Part shown: positions 17,406 to 25,948 of the stretch, piece by piece
Layout: each line of letters starts with the position of its first letter
Position numbering within the stretch: the first letter of the stretch is position 1
DNA from: RGIG7213 sp045544195
GTDB taxonomy: Bacteria; Bacillota; Clostridia; Oscillospirales; CAG-272
Direction: 5' to 3'
Length of the DNA stretch: 59,738 nt
NCBI GenBank assembly: GCA_045544195.1
Contig: JAZPYO010000059.1
Location: forward strand, 1 to 59,738
The notes under the pieces: model-generated
Database searches by the model: none
The model's input: the letters and a program-made list of their open reading frames with translations, nothing else
Told to the model about the DNA's origin: nothing
Translations under genes and position numbers: made by a program

Positions 17406-18869
17406 ATGAAAAAAATTATTTTGACAGCCATAGCGGCGATGGTGCTTTTGTCTGTCTGTCTTTCGTCCTGCACGGTAGTATACGAAAATTCAGACTCAAA
17501 CGACAGCAATACGACCGCAGGTCCTACCTCGGACCCCATTGAATCCGAAAGACCCAAAACACCTGTAAACGCTCCGAGCGAGGATGAGCTTTCCGCAGTT
17601 GTCGCAACGTGCAGCGGCACAGAGATCACGGGCGAGGATTTTTACTTTTTCCTTTACTATCTTTGCGAGCTTATCTATGAAAACAATGAAGCATATATCG
17701 TGAACTACTACGGCGGCGAAAAGCCCGATTACAGATATACGCTGAAAGAGCAGTATATTATGTCCGATACTACGTGGTACGATTATATGATCCCGCAGAC
17801 AGAGGGCTTCATTGCCGAAATGTGCGCTCTTATCAAGGCATCTGTTGATGACGGAATGACCGTTACCGATGCTGACAGGGCAAGGATACAAAGCGATGCG
17901 GCAAATTACGAAATACCCGCAGGCACAGAGTACATTTCAGAAGCGTGCAGAGCAAAATGTCTTGAGCTTATCGCTCTTAACGATATTTTCTATTACAGAC
18001 ACCTTGAAGAAAAAAGTGCCGTTACAGAGGACGATATAAACGCAGAATTTGAAAAGAACAAGAAAAATTACACCATGGTCGATATAAAGTATTATCAGAT
18101 ATCATTCTCTGACGATAATGCCGTAACGGGCGCAAACGGCGCGACACTTCCCACAAAGGCGCAGGCGCAGGCGTATGCTGACAGACTTATGGCAGCAGGC
18201 GCGAGCGACGAATTTGAAAAGATCGTTGAAGAAATATACAAGACACACAACCCCAACTACAACGAAGAAGACCTCAAAACGATACTTTCCTACTGCAAGA
18301 TAGAAGGTCAGACGTATTTTGAATACGATTTTCTTACCTGGGCATTTGACAGCGAAAGAAAAGAGGGCGATGTCACGAGCATAGAAAGCGAAAATGAAGA
18401 TGCAATTTCAGTAACAGTATGCCTGAAGCCCGCATATCCCGACGAATCTCCCACAGCAAGCGTCCGCCATATCCTTGTAGATAAAGAGGATCAGGCAAAA
18501 TCTATCCTTGCGGAATTCGAAGCAGGAGACAAAACGGAAGCATCATTTGCCGCCCTTGCGACAAAGTACACGACGGACCCGGGTAGTAAGTACACGGGCG
18601 GACTTTATTCGAGCTTTGCACAGGGTACGATGGTTGAATCGTTCAACGATTGGTCGTTTGACGAAGCAAGAGCCGAAGGCGATACGGGCATCGTTGCGAC
18701 CGATTACGGCTATCACATAATGTACTACGTTTCAGAAGGTATGCCTATGTATAAGGCAACAGTGCAGTCAACGCTCGTAAGCGAGAAAAAGCAGGCTGAA
18801 TACGAAAAGCTCGTAAAGGATGTAAAGGCTGAATTTATCGACGGCTTTATCGAGAATATTAACGCATAA
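17406..18869 (+). CDS. PpiC-type peptidyl-prolyl isomerase lipoprotein (PrsA/SurA-like foldase)
   Basis: This 487-residue exported foldase has a lipoprotein signal ending LSSC (about residue 22) and an acidic linker. A long N-terminal SurA/PrsA-like chaperone region (about 55-345) contains the AVTEDDINAEFEKNKKNY helix. A parvulin-type isomerase domain (about 348-455) begins SVRHILVDKEDQA and ends DYGYHIMYY. It should help secreted proteins fold outside the membrane. It is followed 12 bases later by a second PpiC-type gene with similar domain order. Confidence 0.88.
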   Translation: MKKIILTAIAAMVLLSVCLSSCTVVYENSDSNDSNTTAGPTSDPIESERPKTPVNAPSEDELSAVVATCSGTEITGEDFYFFLYYLCELIYENNEAYIVNYYGGEKPDYRYTLKEQYIMSDTTWYDYMIPQTEGFIAEMCALIKASVDDGMTVTDADRARIQSDAANYEIPAGTEYISEACRAKCLELIALNDIFYYRHLEEKSAVTEDDINAEFEKNKKNYTMVDIKYYQISFSDDNAVTGANGATLPTKAQAQAYADRLMAAGASDEFEKIVEEIYKTHNPNYNEEDLKTILSYCKIEGQTYFEYDFLTWAFDSERKEGDVTSIESENEDAISVTVCLKPAYPDESPTASVRHILVDKEDQAKSILAEFEAGDKTEASFAALATKYTTDPGSKYTGGLYSSFAQGTMVESFNDWSFDEARAEGDTGIVATDYGYHIMYYVSEGMPMYKATVQSTLVSEKKQAEYEKLVKDVKAEFIDGFIENINA

Positions 18870-18881
18870 AGAGAGAAAAAA

Positions 18882-20354
18882 ATGAGCAAGAAGAACAGCG
18901 TTCAGGAAAAGCACCGCCAGCAGCGCAAGAAGCGTGTAGCGGAAGAAAAGGCTATCCAAAAGCAAAAAAACATTAAAAAAGGCTTTATAATCGCAATATC
19001 CGCGGCACTTGCAATTACGATCGCGATAACTGCCATCGTTATAGGTGTTGCAAAATACAAGGAAACGAATGCTTACAAAACGGGCATCGCTCCGATAACA
19101 TGCAGAGATAACTCCGTTGACCTTGCGATGCTTTCATACTATTACTATGACGGCGTGTACGGTCTTTTGGATCTTTACGGCGAGGAGCTTGAAAAGAACG
19201 GTATACGTCCGGATCCGTCAAAGCCGCTTGACGATCAGTACAACGGCGAATCGTCCTGGCACGATTACTTCGTAGACAGCGCGCTCGGGCAGATAACTCA
19301 AAATCTCATTTTGGCGCAGGCCGCCAAGGACGAGGGCATAACAATAACGGACAGCGAAGAAAGCGCGCTCAGTGCAAAGGCTGACAGGATAGATATATCC
19401 CGCTACGGCAAGGGCGTAACCAAAAATGACATTTTGAAATGCTTAAGACTCGATTACATCGCCATCAAGTACGAATATACGAAAAGAAGTGCAGACACAA
19501 TGTCGGGGGATGAGCTTACAGAGTATTACGATAAATACTACAAGCATTTTTCAACGGTAGACTTCCGCTGTCTTGAAGTACCTTACAGCGATGAATTTGA
19601 TATGGACAGTGCTGAAAAGTATGCAAATGCAGTCATAAAAACCCCCACAGACGAGGGCTTTACACAGGGTATACGCGATAATGTACTGTTTATCAATCCC
19701 GAGCTTACCGCAGAAAACATAGAGCAGATAGTTTCCTCATCGTACGTAACAAAGCAGGGCTATTCCGAGGGTGATATAATGTCAGAATGGCTCTTTGATG
19801 CAGAAAGAAAGCCGTATGACGTTAAGGTATATCACAACGAGGCAACAAAATCCTTTACAGCGTATATGATGACAAAGGTTGCCGAAAAGGATATGCTCGA
19901 CACGGTAACTCTGCGCCACATTCTGTTCAGACCCGAAACGTACGGCTCTGAGGATGCCGCTCTCGAAAAGGCAAAGCAGGTGCTTGAATTGTGGAAGAAT
20001 GACGGAGCTACCGAGGAAGCGCTCAAAAATTACGCCATTTCATATTCCGAGGATGCCGCAACGTGCTATCTCGGCGGTCTGTACGAAAACGTGACATCAG
20101 AGGATCTTTCAGCGTATCTTTCCGCATTCAGTGAATGGGGATTTTCCTCTGACAGAAGGTCGGGCGACTACGATATAATCAAATCGGAATTCGGTTTTCA
20201 TATAATATACTACATTGATAAGGGCTTGCCCTCTGCTCTCGGCAGAACACAGAAAACCGTCTCAAGCGAAAAATTCGGCGAGCTGTTTTCAAGCCTGCAA
20301 AAGAACTACCAGGTGAACACAGACGAAAGCAAGATGTATAAATTCAAGCCGTAA
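18882..20354 (+). CDS. Membrane-anchored PpiC-type foldase
   Basis: The protein has 490 residues. A very basic cytosolic tail (about 1-33, Lys/Arg/Gln-rich) and one membrane anchor (about 34-56) replace the lipoprotein signal of its upstream paralog. The extracytoplasmic part has a SurA-N-like helical region and a diverged parvulin domain starting TLRHILFRPE (about residue 345) and ending EFGFHIIYY. Having a lipoprotein and a transmembrane foldase in one operon suggests distinct clients. The gene ends 20 bases before a strong hairpin that overlaps the start region of spoIIIAA. Confidence 0.85.
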   Translation: MSKKNSVQEKHRQQRKKRVAEEKAIQKQKNIKKGFIIAISAALAITIAITAIVIGVAKYKETNAYKTGIAPITCRDNSVDLAMLSYYYYDGVYGLLDLYGEELEKNGIRPDPSKPLDDQYNGESSWHDYFVDSALGQITQNLILAQAAKDEGITITDSEESALSAKADRIDISRYGKGVTKNDILKCLRLDYIAIKYEYTKRSADTMSGDELTEYYDKYYKHFSTVDFRCLEVPYSDEFDMDSAEKYANAVIKTPTDEGFTQGIRDNVLFINPELTAENIEQIVSSSYVTKQGYSEGDIMSEWLFDAERKPYDVKVYHNEATKSFTAYMMTKVAEKDMLDTVTLRHILFRPETYGSEDAALEKAKQVLELWKNDGATEEALKNYAISYSEDAATCYLGGLYENVTSEDLSAYLSAFSEWGFSSDRRSGDYDIIKSEFGFHIIYYIDKGLPSALGRTQKTVSSEKFGELFSSLQKNYQVNTDESKMYKFKP

Positions 20355-20374
20355 ATAAGTAATATTGAGCAAAT

Positions 20375-20425
20375 GCTCCGAATATTATGTTGATGTAAAG
20401 TCAACTGATATTCGGAGCTTTTTTT
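20375..20425 (+). terminator. Terminator whose 3' arm carries the spoIIIAA ribosome-binding site
   Basis: An 11-bp stem GCTCCGAATAT/ATATTCGGAGC encloses a second 5-bp stem (GTTGA/TCAAC) and is followed by seven T. The GGAG in the 3' arm (20414-20417) lies eight bases before the spoIIIAA ATG and is the only visible Shine-Dalgarno. Confidence 0.85.
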
Positions 20426-21310
20426 ATGACCGTGATAAACGAATACGATTGCCGTTTATACGGCGTCATTCCCTATTTACCCGCAAAGCTCGGCAACGCT
20501 CTGCGGCTCTTCTGCATAAAAAATCCGACTGCGGCAATGAGCGTAACAGAGGTGCGTTTGCGCATCGGCGGCGCGTTTTCGCTATCCTGCCCAAGCGGAA
20601 GCATATTTTTCAGCGAGGTGGGAGCGATACGGAAAACGCCTGTCATATGCTCTTCCGAGCAGGTGAAAAAATGCGTTGAGCTTCTGTGCCGCAACTCCTA
20701 CCACACGCACGAGGGAGAGATAAAAAGCGGATATATAAGCCTGCCCGACGGATTTCGCGCAGGCGTTGCCCCGAATGCAGCATCGGAAAGCGGAGTATAC
20801 GGAATAAATTCCGTATGCATTCGTATACCGAGGCATATAAAGACCTGCTGTGAAAAGCTCCTTTCACAGACAGGAGAAGCATCAATGCTTATATACTCAC
20901 CGCCCGGTGTCGGTAAAACGACCTTGCTGAAAAGCATAATTTCCGAGCTTTGCCGCAGAGGTCACTGTGTTTCCGTGATCGACACAAGGCGTGAGCTTCA
21001 GGCAGAAAAAGCCCCTCTGGCAGATTATATATGCGGCTATCCGAAGGGAGCGGGCATAGAGCTTGCAACGCGGACGCTTTGCCCTGACATCATCATCTGC
21101 GATGAAATAGGCTCGCAGGACACAGAAGGCATCATCGCCTGTCAGAACACGGGCGTGCCGCTTATTGCAACGTGCCACGGGCAAACGCTTGAAAGCTTGC
21201 TTTTACGCCCCGGGATAAAGGAGCTTTATTCAATGCGTATATTCAGCTTTTTCGTCGGGCTTTCGCGGTGCTATGGCGAGTTTTCGTTTGATATTTTCAA
21301 ATGCAGTTAG
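20426..21310 (+). CDS. spoIIIAA: Stage III sporulation protein AA, ATPase
   Basis: SpoIIIAA is the cytosolic secretion-type ATPase of the SpoIIIA-SpoIIQ channel, which joins mother cell and forespore after engulfment and is needed for late forespore gene expression. This 294-residue protein has Walker A SPPGVGKTT (about 158-166), Walker B IIICDEIGS (about 222-230) and the N-terminal region TEVRLRIGG seen in orthologs. It opens an eight-gene operon in canonical order. The start lies directly after the terminator T-run; the family N-terminus supports this start. It overlaps spoIIIAB by 10 bases. Confidence 0.95.
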   Translation: MTVINEYDCRLYGVIPYLPAKLGNALRLFCIKNPTAAMSVTEVRLRIGGAFSLSCPSGSIFFSEVGAIRKTPVICSSEQVKKCVELLCRNSYHTHEGEIKSGYISLPDGFRAGVAPNAASESGVYGINSVCIRIPRHIKTCCEKLLSQTGEASMLIYSPPGVGKTTLLKSIISELCRRGHCVSVIDTRRELQAEKAPLADYICGYPKGAGIELATRTLCPDIIICDEIGSQDTEGIIACQNTGVPLIATCHGQTLESLLLRPGIKELYSMRIFSFFVGLSRCYGEFSFDIFKCS

Positions 21311-21768
21311 CCGCAGCTCTTACGGTTTTTCTCAGCTGTATAGCGATCGGCTGTCTTTTGTGCAAAAACGAAAGAGCGGATATGCGGCGCTGTGAAGAAA
21401 TAATATACGTTATGCGTTATATCAAGGATGAAATATGGGAAAGAAAAACACCGACAGAGGCGATCTTTTCTTCCCTGTCATCTCCCGAGCTTGAAAAATG
21501 CGGTTTTTACGAAAAGCTGCGTCAAAGGGGCGATCTGTATTCCGCGTGCAAGGAAATATTCACCGCATCAGAGCTTGAGCTGATAGGCGAATACTCCGCA
21601 AGGCTCGGCAAAAGCACAGCGGAAAACCAAAAAAACGAATTGAATTGCGTAATACGGCGCTTTGAAGCGCTTACAAGCGCTAAGCGTGAAGATCTTCAAG
21701 GCAAAATGCGGCTTTGTATGGCTCTGCCCGTATTTTTCGGACTTCTGGCAGTAATAATTTTTCTTTAA
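21301..21768 (+). CDS. spoIIIAB: Stage III sporulation protein AB
   Basis: This 155-residue protein matches SpoIIIAB in position, length and layout: an N-terminal hydrophobic helix (about 2-20), a helical central part (MRYIKDEIWERKTPTEAIF) and a C-terminal hydrophobic helix (about 138-155). It resembles GspF/T2SS inner-membrane platform proteins and probably docks the SpoIIIAA ATPase. It overlaps spoIIIAA. Confidence 0.9.
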   Translation: MQLAAALTVFLSCIAIGCLLCKNERADMRRCEEIIYVMRYIKDEIWERKTPTEAIFSSLSSPELEKCGFYEKLRQRGDLYSACKEIFTASELELIGEYSARLGKSTAENQKNELNCVIRRFEALTSAKREDLQGKMRLCMALPVFFGLLAVIIFL

Positions 21769-21777
21769 GGAAAGAAT

Positions 21778-21972
21778 ATGGACGTAAATCTCATAATAAA
21801 GGTTGCAGGCGTCGGCATATTAGTCGCCGCCACGCACCAGATACTTTCAAAAAGCGGCAGGGATGAGCAGGCAATGCTCGTAACGGTAACGGGCATCGTC
21901 GTGGTGCTTTTAATGCTCATACAGCAGCTATCCTCGCTCTTTTCGTCAATAAAGAGCATCTTCGGTCTATGA
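21778..21972 (+). CDS. spoIIIAC: Stage III sporulation protein AC
   Basis: This tiny 64-residue protein has two membrane helices, DVNLIIKVAGVGILVAATH then an Arg/Asp-rich turn and VTVTGIVVVLLMLI, with the family turn SGRDEQA. It is a SpoIIIA complex membrane subunit. A good AAGGAAAG ribosome-binding site precedes it, and its stop overlaps spoIIIAD by four bases. Confidence 0.93.
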   Translation: MDVNLIIKVAGVGILVAATHQILSKSGRDEQAMLVTVTGIVVVLLMLIQQLSSLFSSIKSIFGL

Positions 21973-22349
21973 GCGTATGGCAAGTCATTCTGATAACCGT
22001 TATATGCGTCTGCATAGGCTTGCTTTTAAAGGCGTACAATCCGCCGTTTGCCGCCGTATTCTCGCTTTTCTGCGTTGTACTGTTAATGCTTTTGTATTCG
22101 GAAAGCATACGAAAGGTCACAGAATATCTGAGCGCTTTGTCACACAGCGCATCTCTGGACGGATATATGCCGTACATAATAAGATCAACGGGAGTCTGCA
22201 TTCTGGGAAGCGTCGGCGTGGAATTCTGCAAGGAATCGGGGCACACGGCTATGGCGACGGTGCTTTCGGGCATATGCAAGCTGTCGATAATTCTTATGTG
22301 TCTGCCTCTGATACAGGAAATTGCAGACGTTGCCCTGTCGTATATCTGA
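21969..22349 (+). CDS. spoIIIAD: Stage III sporulation protein AD
   Basis: This 126-residue protein has four hydrophobic helices; its N-terminal part is similar in layout to SpoIIIAC. The segment YIIRSTGVCILGSVGVEFCKESG is characteristic of the family and lies in the C-terminal half. It overlaps spoIIIAC by ATGA. It is predicted to sit with AC in the mother-cell membrane part of the channel. Confidence 0.92.
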   Translation: MSVWQVILITVICVCIGLLLKAYNPPFAAVFSLFCVVLLMLLYSESIRKVTEYLSALSHSASLDGYMPYIIRSTGVCILGSVGVEFCKESGHTAMATVLSGICKLSIILMCLPLIQEIADVALSYI

Positions 22350-23368
22350 TATTTTTCATATCGTTTTGTCTTGCTTTTTCCGTTTCCGTATGCGGCCTTG
22401 ATATATCAATTCCCGAAAACGCGCAAAATGTTCTTGACAAGGTAGAAAGCGACGGTATCATACAGCAGATAATGAACGCGTTAAGATCGTCCGTGCCTGA
22501 CATTTCAAAAACATTTGCCGCTATTATGTGTATGCTTCTTATCTGCGCTATTGCAGGCGCGTTCAAGAATTCTCTTTCCGATTCATCAAGCGGCGCGTGC
22601 GATATGATAACATCCCTTGCGTGCGCAGGGGCGGTATTCACCGTAATAAAGGACGTTGCCGTATCGTCCTCAAGCGCTCTTACATCCTGCTGCACGCTTA
22701 TGACATCTCTGCTCGGCGTTATGTGTGCAGTATACGGATATACGGGAAATCTTGTATCGGGAGCAGGCAGCGCTACTGTCATTTCGGCAGTCATTCAGGT
22801 GATACAGGGTATATGCACATACGTTCTTTTCCCTGCTGTTCTGTCGCTTTTCGGTATGACAGTGGCGGGATGCGTAAAGGGCGATTCGTTTCTCGGAGCG
22901 TTCATATCGTTCGTAAAGCAGAGTGTTACATTCATTCTGACGCTGTGCGCAGCAACAGTCACATTTATTCTGTCAGTGCAGACTATGACAGGAGCAGTTG
23001 CCCAGAATGTAACGCGAAAGGGCATAAAGCTCGCCATATCGTCATTTATCCCCATAGTAGGCTCTGCCCTTTCCGAATCGTTCGATTATGTAACAGTCAG
23101 CCTCAGCACCGTAAAAACATCAGCAGGTCTTGCCGGCATCGTCGGTATCGCCCTTATCGTCATTCCGCCGATAATGTACGCATTTATATCCCGCCTTATC
23201 TTTTCGTTTTCAGCAGCCGTTGCCGAAACGCTTCAGCTTCCGTCGCAAGCCCGATTACTGAAAGGTTGTGTTGATATTTTGTCTGTAATTCTTGCTCTTT
23301 TGTGCTTTTCCTGCGCAACGCTGATCATCGCCTGCGCTTTGTTCACAAGGGTGAATACGACGCTGTGA
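22346..23368 (+). CDS. spoIIIAE: Stage III sporulation protein AE (start uncertain)
   Basis: SpoIIIAE is a polytopic channel subunit with a cleavable signal peptide. The clear body of the protein begins FFISFCLAFSVSVCG, a signal-like segment, followed by IPENAQNVLDKVESDGI and about seven helices. No ATG lies near this point. The CTG used here overlaps the spoIIIAD stop (CTGA), matching the overlap style of this operon, and gives 340 residues. The nearest in-frame ATG, at 22274, would add 24 residues and overlap spoIIIAD by 76 bases. Order and motifs make the identity firm; only the start is open. Confidence 0.85.
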   Translation: MIFFISFCLAFSVSVCGLDISIPENAQNVLDKVESDGIIQQIMNALRSSVPDISKTFAAIMCMLLICAIAGAFKNSLSDSSSGACDMITSLACAGAVFTVIKDVAVSSSSALTSCCTLMTSLLGVMCAVYGYTGNLVSGAGSATVISAVIQVIQGICTYVLFPAVLSLFGMTVAGCVKGDSFLGAFISFVKQSVTFILTLCAATVTFILSVQTMTGAVAQNVTRKGIKLAISSFIPIVGSALSESFDYVTVSLSTVKTSAGLAGIVGIALIVIPPIMYAFISRLIFSFSAAVAETLQLPSQARLLKGCVDILSVILALLCFSCATLIIACALFTRVNTTL

Positions 23369-23826
23369 GAGAATTTGCCGTATGCCTTACCGCCCTTTCG
23401 TTCATCGGCGCCGCCGTGCTTGTGCTGACACCGGACGGAGAGCTGAAAAAATACGTACATCTTACGCTTGCATTAGTCAGTATAGCGGTTGTCGGATCGT
23501 TTTTGTCAAATACCTCTGACATACAGCAAATGACCGTACCGAGCGTACAGATACAGGATCAGAGCCAAAAAACAGAGCAGCTCATCATATCAACCGCAAA
23601 GCAAACATCAAACGAGAGAATAGCCGACGCAATATCAGAACGGTTTTCAATACCGCCCGAATGTATAAGCGTTCAGGTCGATATTGAAAAGGACGGCTCA
23701 ATAATCAAAGTATCGCATATTTATGTGAAAATAACGGGATATGAAAATATGATCTATACAACACGGATAAAATACTGGCTTACCGAATCCTTCGGATATT
23801 CCGTAAGCGTGGAGTACGTTGAATAA
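23365..23826 (+). CDS. spoIIIAF: Stage III sporulation protein AF
   Basis: The GTG start overlaps the spoIIIAE stop as GTGA and gives 153 residues. The product has the typical SpoIIIAF layout: two N-terminal helices (about 3-21 and 30-48) around the turn TPDGELKKYVHLTLALV, then a soluble domain (about 60-150). That domain adopts the ring-building fold related to T3SS/T2SS modules in family members. An in-frame ATG 63 bases upstream lies inside spoIIIAE and would spoil this topology. Confidence 0.9.
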   Translation: MREFAVCLTALSFIGAAVLVLTPDGELKKYVHLTLALVSIAVVGSFLSNTSDIQQMTVPSVQIQDQSQKTEQLIISTAKQTSNERIADAISERFSIPPECISVQVDIEKDGSIIKVSHIYVKITGYENMIYTTRIKYWLTESFGYSVSVEYVE

Positions 23827-24308
23827 TGGACATAAAGACTCTTTTTTCAAAAAACAAGGCGCTCGGCGCACTTTTATGCGCCGCCCTTCTCGGTATACTT
23901 CTGATGGCAATGTCACCCTCGTCATCGCAAGAAAAAGCAAAGAGCTTTACAGATTGCGAAAAATACTCAAGGCAGGTCGAAAAAAAAATAGCCGCTTCGC
24001 TTGAGGATATGTGCGGCGGTAAAATAAGCGTTATCGTAAGCGTCGATATGTGTGAGCAGTACGTTTACGCCGAAAACCGAAACGAAAGCGCGGAAAAAAC
24101 AGACTCATCTGATAAAACGACCGTATCAGGACAATACGCGGCATTCAACGGCGAGCCGCTTATAACCACGGTGATCCAGCCTAAGATACGGGGAATTGCC
24201 GTAATATGTACGGGCGGCGACGATCCGTTATTGCAAAATAAAATCATAAATCTGCTATCGTGCGCATACAGTATATCAAGCGCAAAAATATGTGTATCAG
24301 GCGCATAA
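23826..24308 (+). CDS. spoIIIAG: Stage III sporulation protein AG
   Basis: This 160-residue protein has one N-terminal membrane helix (about 12-30) followed by a soluble ring-building domain (KKIAASLEDMCGGKISVIVSV... and KIRGIAVICTGGDDPLLQNKI). SpoIIIAG forms a large ring in the intermembrane space between mother cell and forespore. A Ser/Asp/Thr insert (about 83-100) interrupts the ring-building motif, as in other AG proteins. The start overlaps the spoIIIAF stop by one base. Confidence 0.93.
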   Translation: MDIKTLFSKNKALGALLCAALLGILLMAMSPSSSQEKAKSFTDCEKYSRQVEKKIAASLEDMCGGKISVIVSVDMCEQYVYAENRNESAEKTDSSDKTTVSGQYAAFNGEPLITTVIQPKIRGIAVICTGGDDPLLQNKIINLLSCAYSISSAKICVSGA

Positions 24309-24335
24309 AACCACGTTAAAGAAAGGTGAATATCT

Positions 24336-24893
24336 ATGAAGATCTTCAAAACGGGCGACCCTAACAAAAGGAAAATAAAGATAAAGGAGATCATCGAAAA
24401 GATCGGAAAAAGAAATCTTGCTATTGCAGGCGCGGTGCTCGTTATCGGCCTTGCGGTATATCTTAATTGGTTTTTGTTCAGGGATATATCCTCAGGCACG
24501 CCGCCCGCAGAGGACGCAGGCTCACAAAATGTTCAAGCACAGAATGACAGCTTTTTCACATCATCGCTCATAAACCGCAACAGAGCAAGAGATGAGGCAA
24601 TGGAGGTCTTGCAAACGGTGCTTGATTCAGGCGCATCGAACGAGGCATCACAGGCTGCAATGGCTGATATTGCGAGAATAGCCTCTGAGATAGAAAAGGA
24701 AGCAAACATCGAGGAGCTTGTAAAATCAAAGGGCTTTAAGGATTGCGTTGCAGTTATCTCAGGCGAAAGCATAAACATAATCGTAAAGTGCGACAGTGAG
24801 GCTCTTTTGCCGAATCAAATAGCGCAGATAAAGGAAATAGCATACACAGGAGCAGACATTCTTCCTGAAAATGTCGTAATAATCGAAAAATAA
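24336..24893 (+). CDS. spoIIIAH: Stage III sporulation protein AH
   Basis: SpoIIIAH is the mother-cell channel ring that docks to forespore SpoIIQ. The 185-residue protein has a basic N-terminus, one membrane helix (about 29-47), a linker, and the family motif FFTSSLINRNRARDEAMEVL leading into the ring domain that ends with GADILPENVVIIEK. No spoIIQ gene is in the window. It closes the operon and is followed by a strong terminator. Confidence 0.95.
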   Translation: MKIFKTGDPNKRKIKIKEIIEKIGKRNLAIAGAVLVIGLAVYLNWFLFRDISSGTPPAEDAGSQNVQAQNDSFFTSSLINRNRARDEAMEVLQTVLDSGASNEASQAAMADIARIASEIEKEANIEELVKSKGFKDCVAVISGESINIIVKCDSEALLPNQIAQIKEIAYTGADILPENVVIIEK

Positions 24894-24905
24894 TATTGCA
24901 CCTTA

Positions 24906-24931
24906 CCGCAGATGCTTATCTGCGGTTTTTT
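24906..24931 (+). terminator. Intrinsic terminator of the spoIIIA operon
   Basis: A perfect 8-bp stem CCGCAGAT/ATCTGCGG with a 4-nt loop is followed by six T. Confidence 0.9.
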
Positions 24932-24954
24932 GCATTTCACCTGTCAAAAAACGC

Positions 24955-25001
24955 ACCTTACCCTTAAAGGTATTGAATAAAATATCCTCTTGTGATATGA
25001 T
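24955..25001 (+). promoter_or_regulatory. Promoter of the ABC/LytTR operon with an inverted repeat at -35
   Basis: TTGAAT (24973) and TATGAT (24996) are spaced by 17 bases. ACCTT...AAGGT (24955-24971) ends one base before the -35 box, a position suited to an operator. Confidence 0.6.
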
Positions 25002-25030
25002 GCAAACAAGAAAACAAAGGCGGTATATAT

Positions 25031-25948
25031 ATGATAAAGGTAAACGGACTTACTAAAAGCTACGGAGAAACAAAAGCGGTAAACGGTATCGATTTTTCAT
25101 TAGCGCAGGGAGAAATGCTCGGCTTTCTCGGCGTTAACGGAGCAGGCAAATCAACAACGGTAAATATCCTCAGCACACTCATAAGAGCTGACGGCGGCAC
25201 TTGCCGTATATGCGGCTATGAGCTTGGAAAGCAGGATAATGAAATAAGAAAGCACATCGGAATAGTATATCAGCAGAACTGCCTTGACGGAATACTGACC
25301 GTTGAGGAAAACCTCATATGCAGAGGCGCGCTCCACACATCAAACAAGCGTCAGCTCAGATCATCGCTGGAGAATCTTAGCTCTCTGCTTTCCTTACAGC
25401 CGATATTGAAAAAGCGGTATAACACTCTGTCAGGCGGACAAAAACGCAGATGTGAGATCGCCGCGGCGCTTATGCATACGCCGAAGCTCCTTTTTCTTGA
25501 CGAGCCGACAACAGGGCTTGATCCCGCGACAAGAAAGGATGTCTGGGCGGTCATCGATCAGCTTCGCAAAAACGAAGGGCTTACGGTCTTTCTTACAACG
25601 CACTATATGGAGGAGGCAGCCCTTGCCGACCGCATAATCATAATAAACAAGGGCTCGATCATGGCGCAGGGCACGCCGTTCGAGCTTAAGGAAAAATACG
25701 CAAAGGATACAGTAAGGCTTTATACACAGCAGCAGGATAAGGCAATACAAACGCTTTTGCAAATGAGCATCGAGGCGAAAAAAACGCAGTACGGAGTATC
25801 ATTTTTTGTAAACGGCACGCAGGATGCAATACAGCCGATATATAAAATACGTGATATGATAGACGGCTTTGAGGTGATAGCAGGCAATATGGACGATGTT
25901 TTTCTGAACGTCTGCGGAAGTTCCGATACAAAGGAGGAAGAAATATGA
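25031..25948 (+). CDS. ABC transporter ATP-binding protein (DrrA-like exporter)
   Basis: This 305-residue ATPase has Walker A GVNGAGKSTT (about 36-45), signature LSGGQKRR, Walker B LLFLDEPTTGLDP and the switch His in FLTTHYMEEA. A C-terminal extension (about 215-305) is typical of DrrA/CcmA-like drug or peptide exporters. It overlaps the permease gene by four bases; together they form a two-component ABC-2 exporter, each half presumably dimeric. The downstream LytTR regulator suggests induction by a signal at the membrane. Confidence 0.93.
   Translation: MIKVNGLTKSYGETKAVNGIDFSLAQGEMLGFLGVNGAGKSTTVNILSTLIRADGGTCRICGYELGKQDNEIRKHIGIVYQQNCLDGILTVEENLICRGALHTSNKRQLRSSLENLSSLLSLQPILKKRYNTLSGGQKRRCEIAAALMHTPKLLFLDEPTTGLDPATRKDVWAVIDQLRKNEGLTVFLTTHYMEEAALADRIIIINKGSIMAQGTPFELKEKYAKDTVRLYTQQQDKAIQTLLQMSIEAKKTQYGVSFFVNGTQDAIQPIYKIRDMIDGFEVIAGNMDDVFLNVCGSSDTKEEEI

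Noticed and set aside
22528..23274. A 248-codon plus-strand frame within spoIIIAE
   Set aside because: It overlaps spoIIIAE in another frame, is Arg/Ser/Cys-rich, and has no family features. It is a shadow frame.
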